Below, piece after piece: positions 1-7,807 of a stretch of DNA of 35,518 nt (the first letter of the stretch is position 1; each line of letters starts with the position of its first letter). The notes below the pieces were generated by a model. It did not search any database and was not told the origin of the DNA. It was given only the letters and a program-made list of their open reading frames with translations. This stretch comes from Brevundimonas sp. (GTDB lineage: Bacteria > Pseudomonadota > Alphaproteobacteria > Caulobacterales > Caulobacteraceae): assembly GCA_020253595.1 (NCBI GenBank), contig JADCBH010000079.1, positions 1-35,518 on the forward strand, in the 5' to 3' direction. Position numbers and translations under genes: made by a program.

Positions 1-35
1 AAAGGGAGTGAGGAAGGGTTGGGTCAATCCGCCCC

Positions 36-908
36 TTAGCCGAACGTCACGTAGACGAACGCGAACAGGAACAGCCAGACCACGTCCACGAAGTGCCAGT
101 ACCAGGCCGCAGCCTCGAAGCCGAAGTGCTTCTCGGGTCGCATCTGGCCGGCCATCAACCGGATCAGGCAGACGGCGAGGAAGATGGTGCCGACCAGCAC
201 ATGGAAGCCGTGGAAGCCGGTGGCCATGAAGAAGACCGAGCCGTACAGGCCCGAGCTGGAGGCCTCTTCGTTGAAGAAGAGGTTGTCGTGCAGGATATGC
301 TCGTACTCATAGATCTGCACGCCGGTGAACAGGATGCCGAGCGCCACGGTGATGATCAGGCCCAGTCGCGCACCGCTGCGATCTCCGACCTGCAGCGCGT
401 GGTGAGCCCAGGTCACGGTCGTGCCGGACAGCAGCAGGATCACGGTGTTCAGCAGAGGCAGCTGCCAGGGATCGAGCGTCTCGATGCCGCGCGGAGGCCA
501 GGTCGACCATGCGGCGGCGGTCTCCGCCCAGCTGGATATCTCGGGGATGTGCGTGCGCGCCTCGTTGAAGAGGGCCATCTCGAAGAACATCCAGAAGAAG
601 GCCGCGAAGAACATGATCTCCGAGGCGATAAACAGCGTCATGCCGTAGCGCAGGCCGATCGAGACGACCGGCGTATGGTCGCCCTTCTGGCCTTCGCGGA
701 TGACGTCCCACCACCAGGCCCCCATGGCGTAGAGGGTTCCGGCGAGGCCCGCGAAGAAGAGGATGGCGTTGCCCTCCTCGATGCCGAACAGGCCCTTCAT
801 CCAGGCAACCGCGCCGATCATCATCACGGTCACAGTGATCGAGGAGATCAGCGGATAGGGGCTGGGATCGACCAGGTGATAGTCGTGATGCGGAGCGGCG
901 TGGGCCAT
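36..908 (-). CDS. ctaE: Cytochrome c oxidase subunit III
   Basis: Subunit III of the aa3-type cytochrome c oxidase in the inner membrane; it stabilises the catalytic core and supports proton uptake. The 290-residue length fits the family. The N-terminus carries the HDYHLVDPSPYP signature at about residues 8-19, followed by seven hydrophobic segments. The motifs FFWMFFEMALFNEAR and TGFHGFHVLVGTIFL match conserved subunit III helices, and the C-terminus WYWHFVDVVWLFLFAFVYV is typical. It is the last gene of the cta series seen here, 54 bp downstream of ctaG on the same strand. The ribosome binding site is weak (GTAGAGACCCC before ATG). Identification is certain from the sequence pattern and the context. 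Confidence 0.97.
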   Translation of the reverse strand: MAHAAPHHDYHLVDPSPYPLISSITVTVMMIGAVAWMKGLFGIEEGNAILFFAGLAGTLYAMGAWWWDVIREGQKGDHTPVVSIGLRYGMTLFIASEIMFFAAFFWMFFEMALFNEARTHIPEISSWAETAAAWSTWPPRGIETLDPWQLPLLNTVILLLSGTTVTWAHHALQVGDRSGARLGLIITVALGILFTGVQIYEYEHILHDNLFFNEEASSSGLYGSVFFMATGFHGFHVLVGTIFLAVCLIRLMAGQMRPEKHFGFEAAAWYWHFVDVVWLFLFAFVYVTFG

Positions 909-962
909 GGGGTCTCTACGTCAGGCGAATGCGGAATCTGCGGAAGGCTATAGCGTCGGCTC

Positions 963-1529
963 TCAGCCCGCGCCAGTGGCCGGTGCGTCTTCCGCCGAAG
1001 GATAGAAGGTGTAGCTGAGCGTGATCTCATCAACGCCGTCGGTCTCGGCGTTTTCGGCGAGCTTGGGATCGACGTAGTACTGGACCGGGAACTGGATGGT
1101 CTGGCCCGGCTCGATGGTCTGATCATCGAAGCAGAAGCACTGCAGCTTCTGGAAATACTGGCCCGTCTGCACGGGCACGACGTTGTAGCTCGCGCGCGCC
1201 GCGATCGGCTGGTCCGAGGTGTTGGTGACGTCGAAATAGGCCAGCCCGGTCTCGCCGATGCGCACCGTCTGGGTCACCTGTTCCGCCCTGAAGGTCATCG
1301 GCAGGTTGCGGACGTTGGTGTCGAAGCGAACCTTGATGGTGCGGTCCAGAACGACGTCAGAGGGCCTGTCCGCCCGCATGGTCGTGCCGCCGAAGCCGGT
1401 GACCTGGCAGAACAGCTGATAGAGCGGAACGGCCGCGAAGGCCGCACCGGTCATGGTCAGCACGACGCCGGCACAGGCCAGGGCCACGGCCCGTGTCGAC
1501 CAACGGGTCTTGCGCTCGGGCGCACTCAT
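963..1529 (-). CDS. ctaG: Cytochrome c oxidase assembly protein CtaG (Cox11)
   Basis: Copper chaperone that inserts CuB into subunit I of cytochrome c oxidase; membrane-anchored with a periplasmic copper-binding domain. The 188 residues start with a basic stretch and one membrane helix (about residues 13-35). The Cox11 domain follows, with the diagnostic CFCF copper-ligand motif at about residues 130-133 and FPVQYYVDP after it. The start codon overlaps the stop of the upstream small coxF-like gene (ATGA), suggesting translational coupling. It lies between coxF and ctaE, as is common in alphaproteobacteria. Confidence 0.96.
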   Translation of the reverse strand: MSAPERKTRWSTRAVALACAGVVLTMTGAAFAAVPLYQLFCQVTGFGGTTMRADRPSDVVLDRTIKVRFDTNVRNLPMTFRAEQVTQTVRIGETGLAYFDVTNTSDQPIAARASYNVVPVQTGQYFQKLQCFCFDDQTIEPGQTIQFPVQYYVDPKLAENAETDGVDEITLSYTFYPSAEDAPATGAG

Positions 1530-1696
1530 CGGGAAGCCTCCGCCACGGCCGCGTTCATGGCCTTTCGCTCCGTCAGGTTGGACTGCATGCGCAGGAAGGT
1601 GGTCAGGAAGATCAGGACGATGAAGCCAACCAGGCCCAACGCGATCCAGAGGCTGCGGCGGTTGCGGGCCTGGAGCTGTTCGGGAGTAAGGCGCAT
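1526..1696 (-). CDS. coxF: Small single-helix protein, CoxF-like, in oxidase assembly operon
   Basis: A 56-codon gene that is easily missed. The product begins MRLTPEQLQARNRRSLW, has a single hydrophobic helix at about residues 17-35 (IALGLVGFIVLIFLTTFL) and a short polar tail ending EASR. Small one-helix proteins at this position, between ctaB and ctaG, are known in alphaproteobacteria and annotated as CoxF; the role in oxidase assembly is inferred from position, not from a catalytic motif. It starts 17 bp after ctaB and its TGA overlaps the ATG of ctaG. No strong Shine-Dalgarno is visible, so translation may depend on coupling with ctaB. Confidence 0.72.
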   Translation of the reverse strand: MRLTPEQLQARNRRSLWIALGLVGFIVLIFLTTFLRMQSNLTERKAMNAAVAEASR

Positions 1697-1713
1697 CGGT
1701 TTTTACAGGTCCG

Positions 1714-2667
1714 TCAGAGGGCGAAGCGTTCGACCAGCAGGGCTGCGAACAGGGCCATCAGATACAGGATCGAGAAGGCGAAGAGGTTGCGTGCCGGTTT
1801 GGCCTCAGTGCGCACATCATACAATGCGGCCTCTCGCCCCACGGCCTCGGCCTTGTCCGGCTGGTCGCCCGCGCGCGATCGCCAAAGCCGCACAGCGAGC
1901 GCCAGGAACATCAGGCCGCCGGCGATCGAGACCACGAGGTAGATCGGTCCACCCAGGCCGGTCAGACCGGGCGCGATCGCCACGGGCACGAACACCAGGG
2001 AGTAGAGCAGGATCTGCAGGCGTGTGGACTTCGCGCCCCGCGCCACCGGCATCATGGGAATGCCCGCCTTGGCGTAGTCGCCGGTCGAATACAGGGCCAG
2101 CGCCCAGCTGTGCGGCGGTGTCCACAGGAAGATGATCAGGAACAGAAGCCAGGCCTGCCAGGGGGCCTCGCCCGTCGCTGCCGCCCAGCCGATGACCGGC
2201 GGAAACGCGCCCGCTGCCCCGCCGATGACGATGTTCTGGGGCGTTCGACGCTTCAGCATCAGGGTGTAGAAGACGGCATAGTAGACGATGGTCAGCAGCA
2301 GCAGACCCGCCGCCATCCAGTTCGTGTTCATGCCCAGCAGCATGACCGAGAAGATCGACAGAACGACCCCGAAGATCAGGGCGTCGTTGGGCTTCAGCCG
2401 CCCCGCCGCGACCGGGCGGCCCCGCGTGCGCCGCATCAGGGCGTCGGTCTCGCCCTCCAGCGCCATGTTGAGCGCACCCGCCGCGCCCGCGCCGACCGCG
2501 ATGCACAGGATGGCGATGGCCGCCACCAGGGGATTGATGTCGGCACCTGCCACGACCAGTCCGGTCGCGGCGGTGAAGATCACCAGCGACATAACGCGCG
2601 GCTTCAGCAGCTGAAAGAAGTCTTCCGGCTGGGCCGTCGACAGGGCGGGGGTTGCGGACTGGGTCAT
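1714..2667 (-). CDS. ctaB: Protoheme IX farnesyltransferase (heme O synthase)
   Basis: UbiA-family membrane prenyltransferase that adds a farnesyl group to heme B, giving heme O for the aa3 oxidase. The 317 residues have about nine hydrophobic segments. The first polyprenyl-binding motif region reads NMALEGETDALMRRTRGRPV (about residues 67-86), and the second conserved block FLWTPPHSWALAL lies near residues 180-192, both diagnostic of CtaB. The TRGRP stretch is characteristic of heme O synthases. The ATG is preceded by TTTTTTGA rather than a Shine-Dalgarno, because a terminator-like hairpin and U-run directly precede it; expression is therefore likely lower than that of ctaD. Confidence 0.96.
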   Translation of the reverse strand: MTQSATPALSTAQPEDFFQLLKPRVMSLVIFTAATGLVVAGADINPLVAAIAILCIAVGAGAAGALNMALEGETDALMRRTRGRPVAAGRLKPNDALIFGVVLSIFSVMLLGMNTNWMAAGLLLLTIVYYAVFYTLMLKRRTPQNIVIGGAAGAFPPVIGWAAATGEAPWQAWLLFLIIFLWTPPHSWALALYSTGDYAKAGIPMMPVARGAKSTRLQILLYSLVFVPVAIAPGLTGLGGPIYLVVSIAGGLMFLALAVRLWRSRAGDQPDKAEAVGREAALYDVRTEAKPARNLFAFSILYLMALFAALLVERFAL

Positions 2668-2669
2668 TC

Positions 2670-2709
2670 AAAAAAGCGAGGGGCCGCCTCCCGGGTCGGA
2701 AGGCGGCCC
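2670..2709 (-). terminator. Terminator-like hairpin between ctaD and ctaB
   Basis: On the minus strand, 9-base arms at 2701-2709 and 2681-2689 (GGGCCGCCT and AGGCGGCCC) pair perfectly around an 11-base loop, and a run of six T follows at 2675-2670 after a 5-base spacer. It sits directly after the ctaD stop and directly before ctaB. This is the structure of an intrinsic terminator or partial terminator; it would reduce read-through from ctaCD into the assembly genes. Confidence 0.7.
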
Positions 2710-2733
2710 TCATCCTGGCATGGGGTGGAAGGG

Positions 2734-4413
2734 TTAGTGCTTGTCGGCCTTCACCACCGGCAATTCGTTGAACTGATGGTGGGGCGGCGGGCTGGACAGG
2801 GTCCATTCCAGGGTCGTGGCACCTTCGCCCCAGGGGTTGGGGACCCCGGCGCGACGACGCACGGCCGCCTCGATCAGCACGATCAGGAAGACGACCACGC
2901 CGACCGCCGTGATGGCGTAACCCCACGACGAGACCTGGTTCCACAGGGTGTAGGCCTCTGGGTAGTCGATGTAACGACGCGGCATGCCCTGCAGACCCAG
3001 GAAGTGCTGCGGGAAGAAGATCACGTTCACGCCGACGAACATGATCCAGAAGTGCAGTGCGCCCAGGAACTCGTTGTACTTCACGCCGAACATCTTCTCG
3101 AACCAGTAGTAGAAGCCCGCGAAGATGGCGAACACGGCACCGAGCGAAAGCACGTAGTGGAAGTGCGCCACGACGTAGTAGGTATCGTGCAGGCTGTAAT
3201 CGATACCGGCATTGGACAGCACCACGCCGGTCACGCCGCCGACGGTGAACAGGAAGATGAAACCGATCGCCCAAAGCATGGGGGTCTTGAAGCTGATCGA
3301 GCCGCCCCACATCGTGGCGATCCAGCTGAAGATCTTCACGCCTGTCGGCACCGCGATGATCATGGTCGCGGCGATGAAGTAGGCGCGCAGGTTCACGCTC
3401 ATGCCGACCGTGTACATGTGGTGGGCCCAAACGATGAAGCCGACGAAGCCGATCGCCACCATGGCGTAGGCCATGGCCAGGTATCCGAACACCGGCTTCT
3501 TGGAGAAGGTCGAGACGATATGGCTGATGATGCCGAAGCCCGGCAGGATCAGGATGTACACCTCGGGGTGACCGAAGAACCAGAACAGGTGCTGGAACAT
3601 CACCGGATCACCGCCGCCGGCCGGATCGAAGAACGACGTGCCGAAGTTGCGATCGGTCAGCAGCATGGTGATGGCACCCGCCAGAACCGGCAGCGACAAC
3701 AGCAGCAGGAAGGCGGTGACCAGCACCGACCAGGCGAACAGCGGCATGCGGTGGAGCGTCATACCCGGTGCGCGCATGTTGAAGATGGTGGTGATGAAGT
3801 TAATGGCGCCGAGGATCGACGAGGCACCCGCAACGTGCAGCGAGAAGATCGCAAGATCCATCGCGGGCCCGGTGTGACCAGACGTCGAAAGCGGCGGATA
3901 GATGGTCCAGCCGCCGCCGAAGCCGCGCCCCGGCCCGCCGTCAACGAACATCGACAGACAGAGCAGCACCCAGGCCGAAACGAGCAGCCAGAACGACACG
4001 TTGTTCATGCGCGGGAAGGCCATGTCCGGCGCGCCGATCATGATCGGCACGAACCAGTTGCCGAAGCCGCCGATCATCGCGGGCATGACCATGAAGAAGA
4101 TCATGATCAGGGCGTGGGCCGTGACGGTGACGTTGTAGCCGTGCTTGGAGGCCTCGACGATGCCGAGCTGCTCGATGAGGCCGCCCTCGACGAACCACTG
4201 GATACCCGGTTCGGCCAACTCCAGGCGGATGAAGCCGGACAGAACACCGCCGACGATGCCCGCCATGATGGCGAACAGCAGGTACAGCGTCCCGATGTCC
4301 TTGTGATTGGTGGACAGGAACCAGCGGGTGAAGAAGCCCGGCTTGTGATCGTGCTCTGCATGGGCGTCGTGCCCGGGCGAAGCGTGGGTGTCGGCGGTGA
4401 TGTCGGTGGCCAT
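2734..4413 (-). CDS. ctaD: Cytochrome c oxidase subunit I
   Basis: Catalytic subunit of the aa3-type heme-copper oxidase, reducing oxygen to water and pumping protons. The 559 residues contain twelve membrane helices. Visible catalytic motifs are the heme a ligand region TAHALIMIFFMV, the CuB ligand and cross-linked His-Tyr motif WFFGHPEVYILILPGFG, the CuB histidine pair WAHHMYTVGM, and HDTYYVVAHFHYV with the heme a3 and heme a histidines. GAPDMAFPRMNN carries a D-channel aspartate. An N-terminal His-rich segment (DTHASPGHDAHAEHDHKPG) precedes the first helix. It follows ctaC by 20 bp in the same operon. Confidence 0.98.
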   Translation of the reverse strand: MATDITADTHASPGHDAHAEHDHKPGFFTRWFLSTNHKDIGTLYLLFAIMAGIVGGVLSGFIRLELAEPGIQWFVEGGLIEQLGIVEASKHGYNVTVTAHALIMIFFMVMPAMIGGFGNWFVPIMIGAPDMAFPRMNNVSFWLLVSAWVLLCLSMFVDGGPGRGFGGGWTIYPPLSTSGHTGPAMDLAIFSLHVAGASSILGAINFITTIFNMRAPGMTLHRMPLFAWSVLVTAFLLLLSLPVLAGAITMLLTDRNFGTSFFDPAGGGDPVMFQHLFWFFGHPEVYILILPGFGIISHIVSTFSKKPVFGYLAMAYAMVAIGFVGFIVWAHHMYTVGMSVNLRAYFIAATMIIAVPTGVKIFSWIATMWGGSISFKTPMLWAIGFIFLFTVGGVTGVVLSNAGIDYSLHDTYYVVAHFHYVLSLGAVFAIFAGFYYWFEKMFGVKYNEFLGALHFWIMFVGVNVIFFPQHFLGLQGMPRRYIDYPEAYTLWNQVSSWGYAITAVGVVVFLIVLIEAAVRRRAGVPNPWGEGATTLEWTLSSPPPHHQFNELPVVKADKH

Positions 4414-4433
4414 GATCGTTTTCAGTCTGACGA

Positions 4434-5393
4434 TTACTGCGCGGGAGCGGCGGCGGCGTCTGCCGGAGCGGCGGGAACAGAAGCTTCTGCAGCGGCCGGC
4501 TGGGCCGCGTCGGCGGCCGCCGGAGCGGCGACCTGGGCGGCGGTTCCGCCCGGGGCTTCAGCGGCCGTGGCCGGGGTCATGGAACCGCCTCTGGAGGCGA
4601 CCCAGGCGGCGAACTCGGCCTCCGACACCACATTGATCTGGATCGGCATGAAGGCGTGGTCGACGCCGCAAAGCTCGGAGCACTGGCCGTAGAAGACGCC
4701 TTCGCGCTCGGCCCGGAACCAGGTTTCATTGACGCGGCCCGGGATGGCGTCGGTCTTCAAACCAAAGGCCGGCAGGGCGAAGGCGTGGATCACGTCGGAC
4801 GCGGTGACCAGAACGCGCACCGTCTTGCCGACGGGCACAACAATGGGCTCGTCCACGGCCAGGCGGAAGGGAACGCCCTGAGCCTGAGCCTCGTCCTCGG
4901 GCAGCATGTTGGAAATGTATTCCGGCACGCCCTGGTCCGGGTACTCATAGGCCCAGTTCCACTGGTTGCCAGTGGCCTTCACGGTCAGGTCCGGGGTCGG
5001 CATGTCGTGGTAGGCGAACAGCAGGCGGAACGAGAACAGCGAGATGCCGACCAGAATCATGACGGGCAGGACCGTCCAGACGATCTCCACCAGAGTGTTG
5101 TGGCTCCACTTGGCCGGGGTAGGATTGGCCTTCTTGTTGTAGCGGATCGCCACCCAGATCAGCAGGCCCAGCACCAACAGGCTGATCCCGGTGATGATCG
5201 GCATCAGGACGACGTCGTGGAAGAAATGCGCCTGGTGCTTCAGCGGCGAGGCGGCCGGCTGGAGGCCGATTCCGCCCGGCGTGGGCTGGCCCATCAGGTC
5301 CTGCGCCCATGCGGGCGCGGCGAAGAAGACGGCGAGCGAGGTCGTGGCGATGCCGCCTACGATCCCGTTCAGGGCGCGCTTGCCCAGACGCAT
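4434..5393 (-). CDS. ctaC: Cytochrome c oxidase subunit II
   Basis: Subunit II, which accepts electrons from cytochrome c at the binuclear CuA site on the periplasmic side. I chose ATG at 5393 because GAGG lies 9 bases upstream; an in-frame ATG at 5408 is the alternative but has a poorly spaced site. A signal-peptide-like N-terminus ends APAWAQ, two membrane helices follow, then the cupredoxin domain. The CuA ligand motif QCSELCGVDHAFM is intact and the aromatic electron-entry patch NQWNWAYEYPD is present. The last roughly 50 residues are an Ala/Pro-rich tail, a common low-complexity extension in Caulobacterales. The promoter of the cta genes is expected in the 177 bp upstream, but no convincing -35/-10 pair was seen. 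Confidence 0.96.
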   Translation of the reverse strand: MRLGKRALNGIVGGIATTSLAVFFAAPAWAQDLMGQPTPGGIGLQPAASPLKHQAHFFHDVVLMPIITGISLLVLGLLIWVAIRYNKKANPTPAKWSHNTLVEIVWTVLPVMILVGISLFSFRLLFAYHDMPTPDLTVKATGNQWNWAYEYPDQGVPEYISNMLPEDEAQAQGVPFRLAVDEPIVVPVGKTVRVLVTASDVIHAFALPAFGLKTDAIPGRVNETWFRAEREGVFYGQCSELCGVDHAFMPIQINVVSEAEFAAWVASRGGSMTPATAAEAPGGTAAQVAAPAAADAAQPAAAEASVPAAPADAAAAPAQ

Positions 5394-5570
5394 GCGATTG
5401 TTCCTCATCCTGCTCAGTAAACCGGTCTCGACGACGGAGCGCCGATCCGACGTGACCCCTGAAATGTCAGGGCTCGACGATTTCAGCCGGTCCTTATCGG
5501 TCGGGACCCGCCTTGCCAAGCGATGGGACGCCTCAATGGCGATTTGGCGCAGCCGCAGGCTGACGTTAGG

Positions 5571-6554
5571 TCAGCAATCCGGGCAATCCGGAAGCGCGCC
5601 CGTCTCGAGCTGGAACGTCGTGTGCGAAATGCCGAACCGGGTCTTCGACAGCGTCTGGGCCTCGGCCAGAAGCCCCTTGGGGTCGCTGCGTCCGTGGACC
5701 AGATGGGCGGTGAGGGCCGTCTTGGTGGTCGAAAGCCCCCAGACGTGCAGGTCATGGACGGCCGTTACGCCCGGCAGTTCGGTGAGCGCCGTCCGAACGG
5801 CGGCCACGTCGATCGAGGTCGGGGCGGCGTCGAGCGCCAGGTTCAATGATTCCCGGAACAGGCCCCAGGTCCCCAGCACGATCACCGCCACGATCACCAG
5901 ACTGACCGCCGGATCGATGACGCTCCAGCCCGTCAGGAGAATCAACCCGCCCGACACAACCACGCCCAGGGAAACGCCGGCGTCGGCCAACATGTGCAGA
6001 TAGGCGCCCCGTGCGTTGAGATCCTTGTGATCGTTCATGAACAGCAAGGCCGTTCCCAGGTTGATCACGAAGCCGATGCCGGCCACCGCCATGATCAGGA
6101 CGGACTCGACCGGCGCGGGGTCAGCGATGCGGCGAACCGCCTCGAATGTGATTGCCCCGCAGGTGAAGATGAGCAGGACGGCATTGGCCAGCGCCGCCAG
6201 AACCGTGGCCTTGCCGAATCCATAGGTGCGGCTGGGGCCCGCAGCGCGTCGCGCCAGAACCGCTGCCCCGCCCGCCATGGCAAGCCCCAGGACGTCGGAC
6301 AGATTATGACCGGCGTCGGCCAGCAGTGCCGTGGAACCCGAGAGAACGCCCGCGATGGCTTCGCAAACCACGAAGGCCAGATTGACCACCAGGCCGACCC
6401 CATAACGCCAGTCGCCGGTATTGACCGGCCCGTGGCTGTGCCCATGCCCGTGGTGATGGTGATGGTGATGGCCGTGGTGCGCGTGATCGTGGCCATGACC
6501 GTGATGATCATGGTCGTGATGCGTATGGTCCGCGTGGGAATGGCCGCCTGACAT
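5571..6554 (-). CDS. Cation diffusion facilitator, CzcD/ZitB-like metal exporter
   Basis: Proton-driven exporter of divalent metal, probably zinc, in the inner membrane. The 327 residues begin with an extreme His-rich segment: 23 of the first 41 residues are histidine, including seven in a row. Six membrane helices follow. The metal-site motifs are intact: DAGHNLSD in helix 2 and HMLAD in helix 5. A C-terminal cytoplasmic domain contains HDLHVWGLS, typical of CDF proteins. The protein ends LPDCPDC, a possible extra Cys metal site. It starts 9 bp after the NicO-like gene and is probably co-transcribed. A 6-bp hairpin (GCTGAC/GTCAGC) overlaps the stop but lacks a T-run. Confidence 0.92.
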   Translation of the reverse strand: MSGGHSHADHTHHDHDHHGHGHDHAHHGHHHHHHHGHGHSHGPVNTGDWRYGVGLVVNLAFVVCEAIAGVLSGSTALLADAGHNLSDVLGLAMAGGAAVLARRAAGPSRTYGFGKATVLAALANAVLLIFTCGAITFEAVRRIADPAPVESVLIMAVAGIGFVINLGTALLFMNDHKDLNARGAYLHMLADAGVSLGVVVSGGLILLTGWSVIDPAVSLVIVAVIVLGTWGLFRESLNLALDAAPTSIDVAAVRTALTELPGVTAVHDLHVWGLSTTKTALTAHLVHGRSDPKGLLAEAQTLSKTRFGISHTTFQLETGALPDCPDC

Positions 6555-6563
6555 GACACCAGC

Positions 6564-7223
6564 CTAGTGCTGGTGGGTCACGATAAGAAGGCCGATCACG
6601 ATCAGGGCCAGACCCAGCACGGCACCCTCGTAACGCGCCCATCGTTCCAGCCTAAGGATCGAGGCCCCGGCGCGCGCCAGAAGGGTGAAGACCGTCATGC
6701 CCAACACCGTGCCCAGTGCGAACGCGAGGGTCAGCAGGGCCAGCACGCCGGCCCCCTCGCCCGCGGCCGACATATAGATCGGCAGGAGCACCTCGCCCGG
6801 TGACAGGGCCATGATGCCGACCAGACCCCAGAAGGCGGCCGCGTGCGACACGCTCGGTTCGGCCAGCTCCATGCCCGGCCCACCCGCCACGACTGGCCGC
6901 CGCACGATCGCCCGGATCAGATAGAAGCCACCGAAGACGAACAGGAGGCCCGCCGATAGCCAGGGCAGAAGCCCAGACACCACGGTGTCGAGCACCATCC
7001 CGGCCGCCACGATCAGACTACCGACAAAGACGGTCGAGGCCACATGGGCCAGACCGGCGGCCGTCACCGCTGCGAGATTGCGGGTCAGGGTCCACTGCTG
7101 GGCCCGACCGACCAGCACGAACGGCAGCCAGTGTGTCGGCAGTGCCGCGTGCAGGAAGGCCGCAGCGAACCCGCCCCCGACAAGGGAGAGCAGGATCGGA
7201 TGTTCAAGGTCGGAGGGCGACAT
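6564..7223 (-). CDS. NicO/RcnA-like membrane protein, putative metal efflux
   Basis: A 219-residue protein with about six hydrophobic helices. Near residue 25 it has HAALPTHWLPFVLVGRAQ, then TLTRN and LAHVAST, which follow the H-x-L-x-P-x-H ... H-x-x-S spacing of NicO nickel/cobalt transporters. The second half (ALSPGEVLLPIYM, then TLAFALGTVLGMTVF) matches the second NicO repeat. The family pumps nickel or cobalt, or is simply annotated as a urease-accessory-like membrane protein, so the substrate is not assignable from sequence. The gene is 9 bp upstream of the His-rich CDF exporter on the same strand, which supports a joint role in metal efflux. An AGGG lies six bases before the ATG. Confidence 0.7.
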   Translation of the reverse strand: MSPSDLEHPILLSLVGGGFAAAFLHAALPTHWLPFVLVGRAQQWTLTRNLAAVTAAGLAHVASTVFVGSLIVAAGMVLDTVVSGLLPWLSAGLLFVFGGFYLIRAIVRRPVVAGGPGMELAEPSVSHAAAFWGLVGIMALSPGEVLLPIYMSAAGEGAGVLALLTLAFALGTVLGMTVFTLLARAGASILRLERWARYEGAVLGLALIVIGLLIVTHQH

Positions 7224-7240
7224 CGCCGACCCTATAGCGT

Positions 7241-7253
7241 GTTACTTTATAAC
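7241..7253 (-). promoter_or_regulatory. Zur-box-like palindrome upstream of metal efflux genes
   Basis: On the minus strand the sequence GTTATAAAGTAAC has the inverted ends GTTA/TAAC with five bases between, and agrees at all but one fixed position with the GTTATANNATAAC core known for Zur sites of proteobacteria. It lies 17 bp upstream of the start of the NicO-like gene. A CTATAG sequence at 7232-7237 between the box and the gene could be part of a -10 element. Assignment to Zur is inference from motif and context. Confidence 0.4.
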
Positions 7254-7279
7254 GGTCGAGGGGTTTGTCACTGGGCGAA

Positions 7280-7807
7280 CTACCGAAAGGTCCAGGTCGT
7301 CAGCAAGGCGATTGCGTTGACTAGCGCATGCAAGGTCACGACCACGAAGTAGCCGCCAAGACCGTCGCCGCGACGGGTCCAGTTCAACTGGATTGTAGCC
7401 ATGAGGGCGAAGAAGGGTGCCACGAGGAGAGAACCGAGCACGAGGCCGTGAAGGGGAACGCTAAGCACCACGACCGCCGACACGGCGATCCAGCCGGGCC
7501 AGCGGAGCCGGACCGAGACGAGCCATACGATAAAGGCCACGAGCGCGCTCTCGATCAGGGGAGCAAAGACGAGCGCAGACAGAATACGGACGGCGTCGAT
7601 GTCCCCGATCGCGCCGCTGAAGCCCTCGAGCGGATCGTTGTTCATGACGTCCGTTGTCAAGGCAAAGAGGACGAGAAGCGGGATGATCGACAGGCGGGCG
7701 AAGATCACGCCGTAAACGATGGTAAGTCCCCAGCGGTGCGAGCGACCGGTTAGGTCGCGCCAGACTCCGCGCCAACCCTTGGCCGTGTCGTTCGCGCTAT
7801 CGCTCAC
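7280..7807 (-). CDS. CPBP-type intramembrane protease-like membrane protein
   Basis: A 175-residue protein with about five hydrophobic helices. Three stretches are placed like the catalytic helices of CPBP (CAAX-protease/bacteriocin-processing) proteins: FAPLIESALVAFIVW, SVPLHGLVLGSL and VTLHALVNAIALL. The first normally has two adjacent glutamates, but here reads E-S, so proteolytic activity is doubtful. The start codon is GTG and overlaps the cfa stop (GTGA), so it is probably translated together with cfa. Function is not known; a general polytopic membrane protein remains possible. Confidence 0.5.
   Translation of the reverse strand: MSDSANDTAKGWRGVWRDLTGRSHRWGLTIVYGVIFARLSIIPLLVLFALTTDVMNNDPLEGFSGAIGDIDAVRILSALVFAPLIESALVAFIVWLVSVRLRWPGWIAVSAVVVLSVPLHGLVLGSLLVAPFFALMATIQLNWTRRGDGLGGYFVVVTLHALVNAIALLTTWTFR

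Noticed and set aside
1817..3430. Long minus-strand reading frame overlapping ctaB and ctaD
   Set aside because: It overlaps two confidently identified genes in a different frame and its translation is Arg/Gly/His-rich, typical of a GC-rich shadow frame.
2110..4692. 860-codon plus-strand reading frame across the ctaB-ctaD-ctaC region
   Set aside because: It is antisense to three well-conserved oxidase genes and has shadow-like Gln/Glu/His/Asp-rich composition.
5409..5570. Possible promoter (TTGGCA with TAAGGA, 17-bp spacing) upstream of ctaC
   Set aside because: The -10 match is too poor to call, although the spacing is right.
6420..6545. Short tandem repeat (gtg/atg-rich) that could be a DNA repeat
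   Set aside because: It is simply the codons of the His-rich N-terminus of the CDF exporter.
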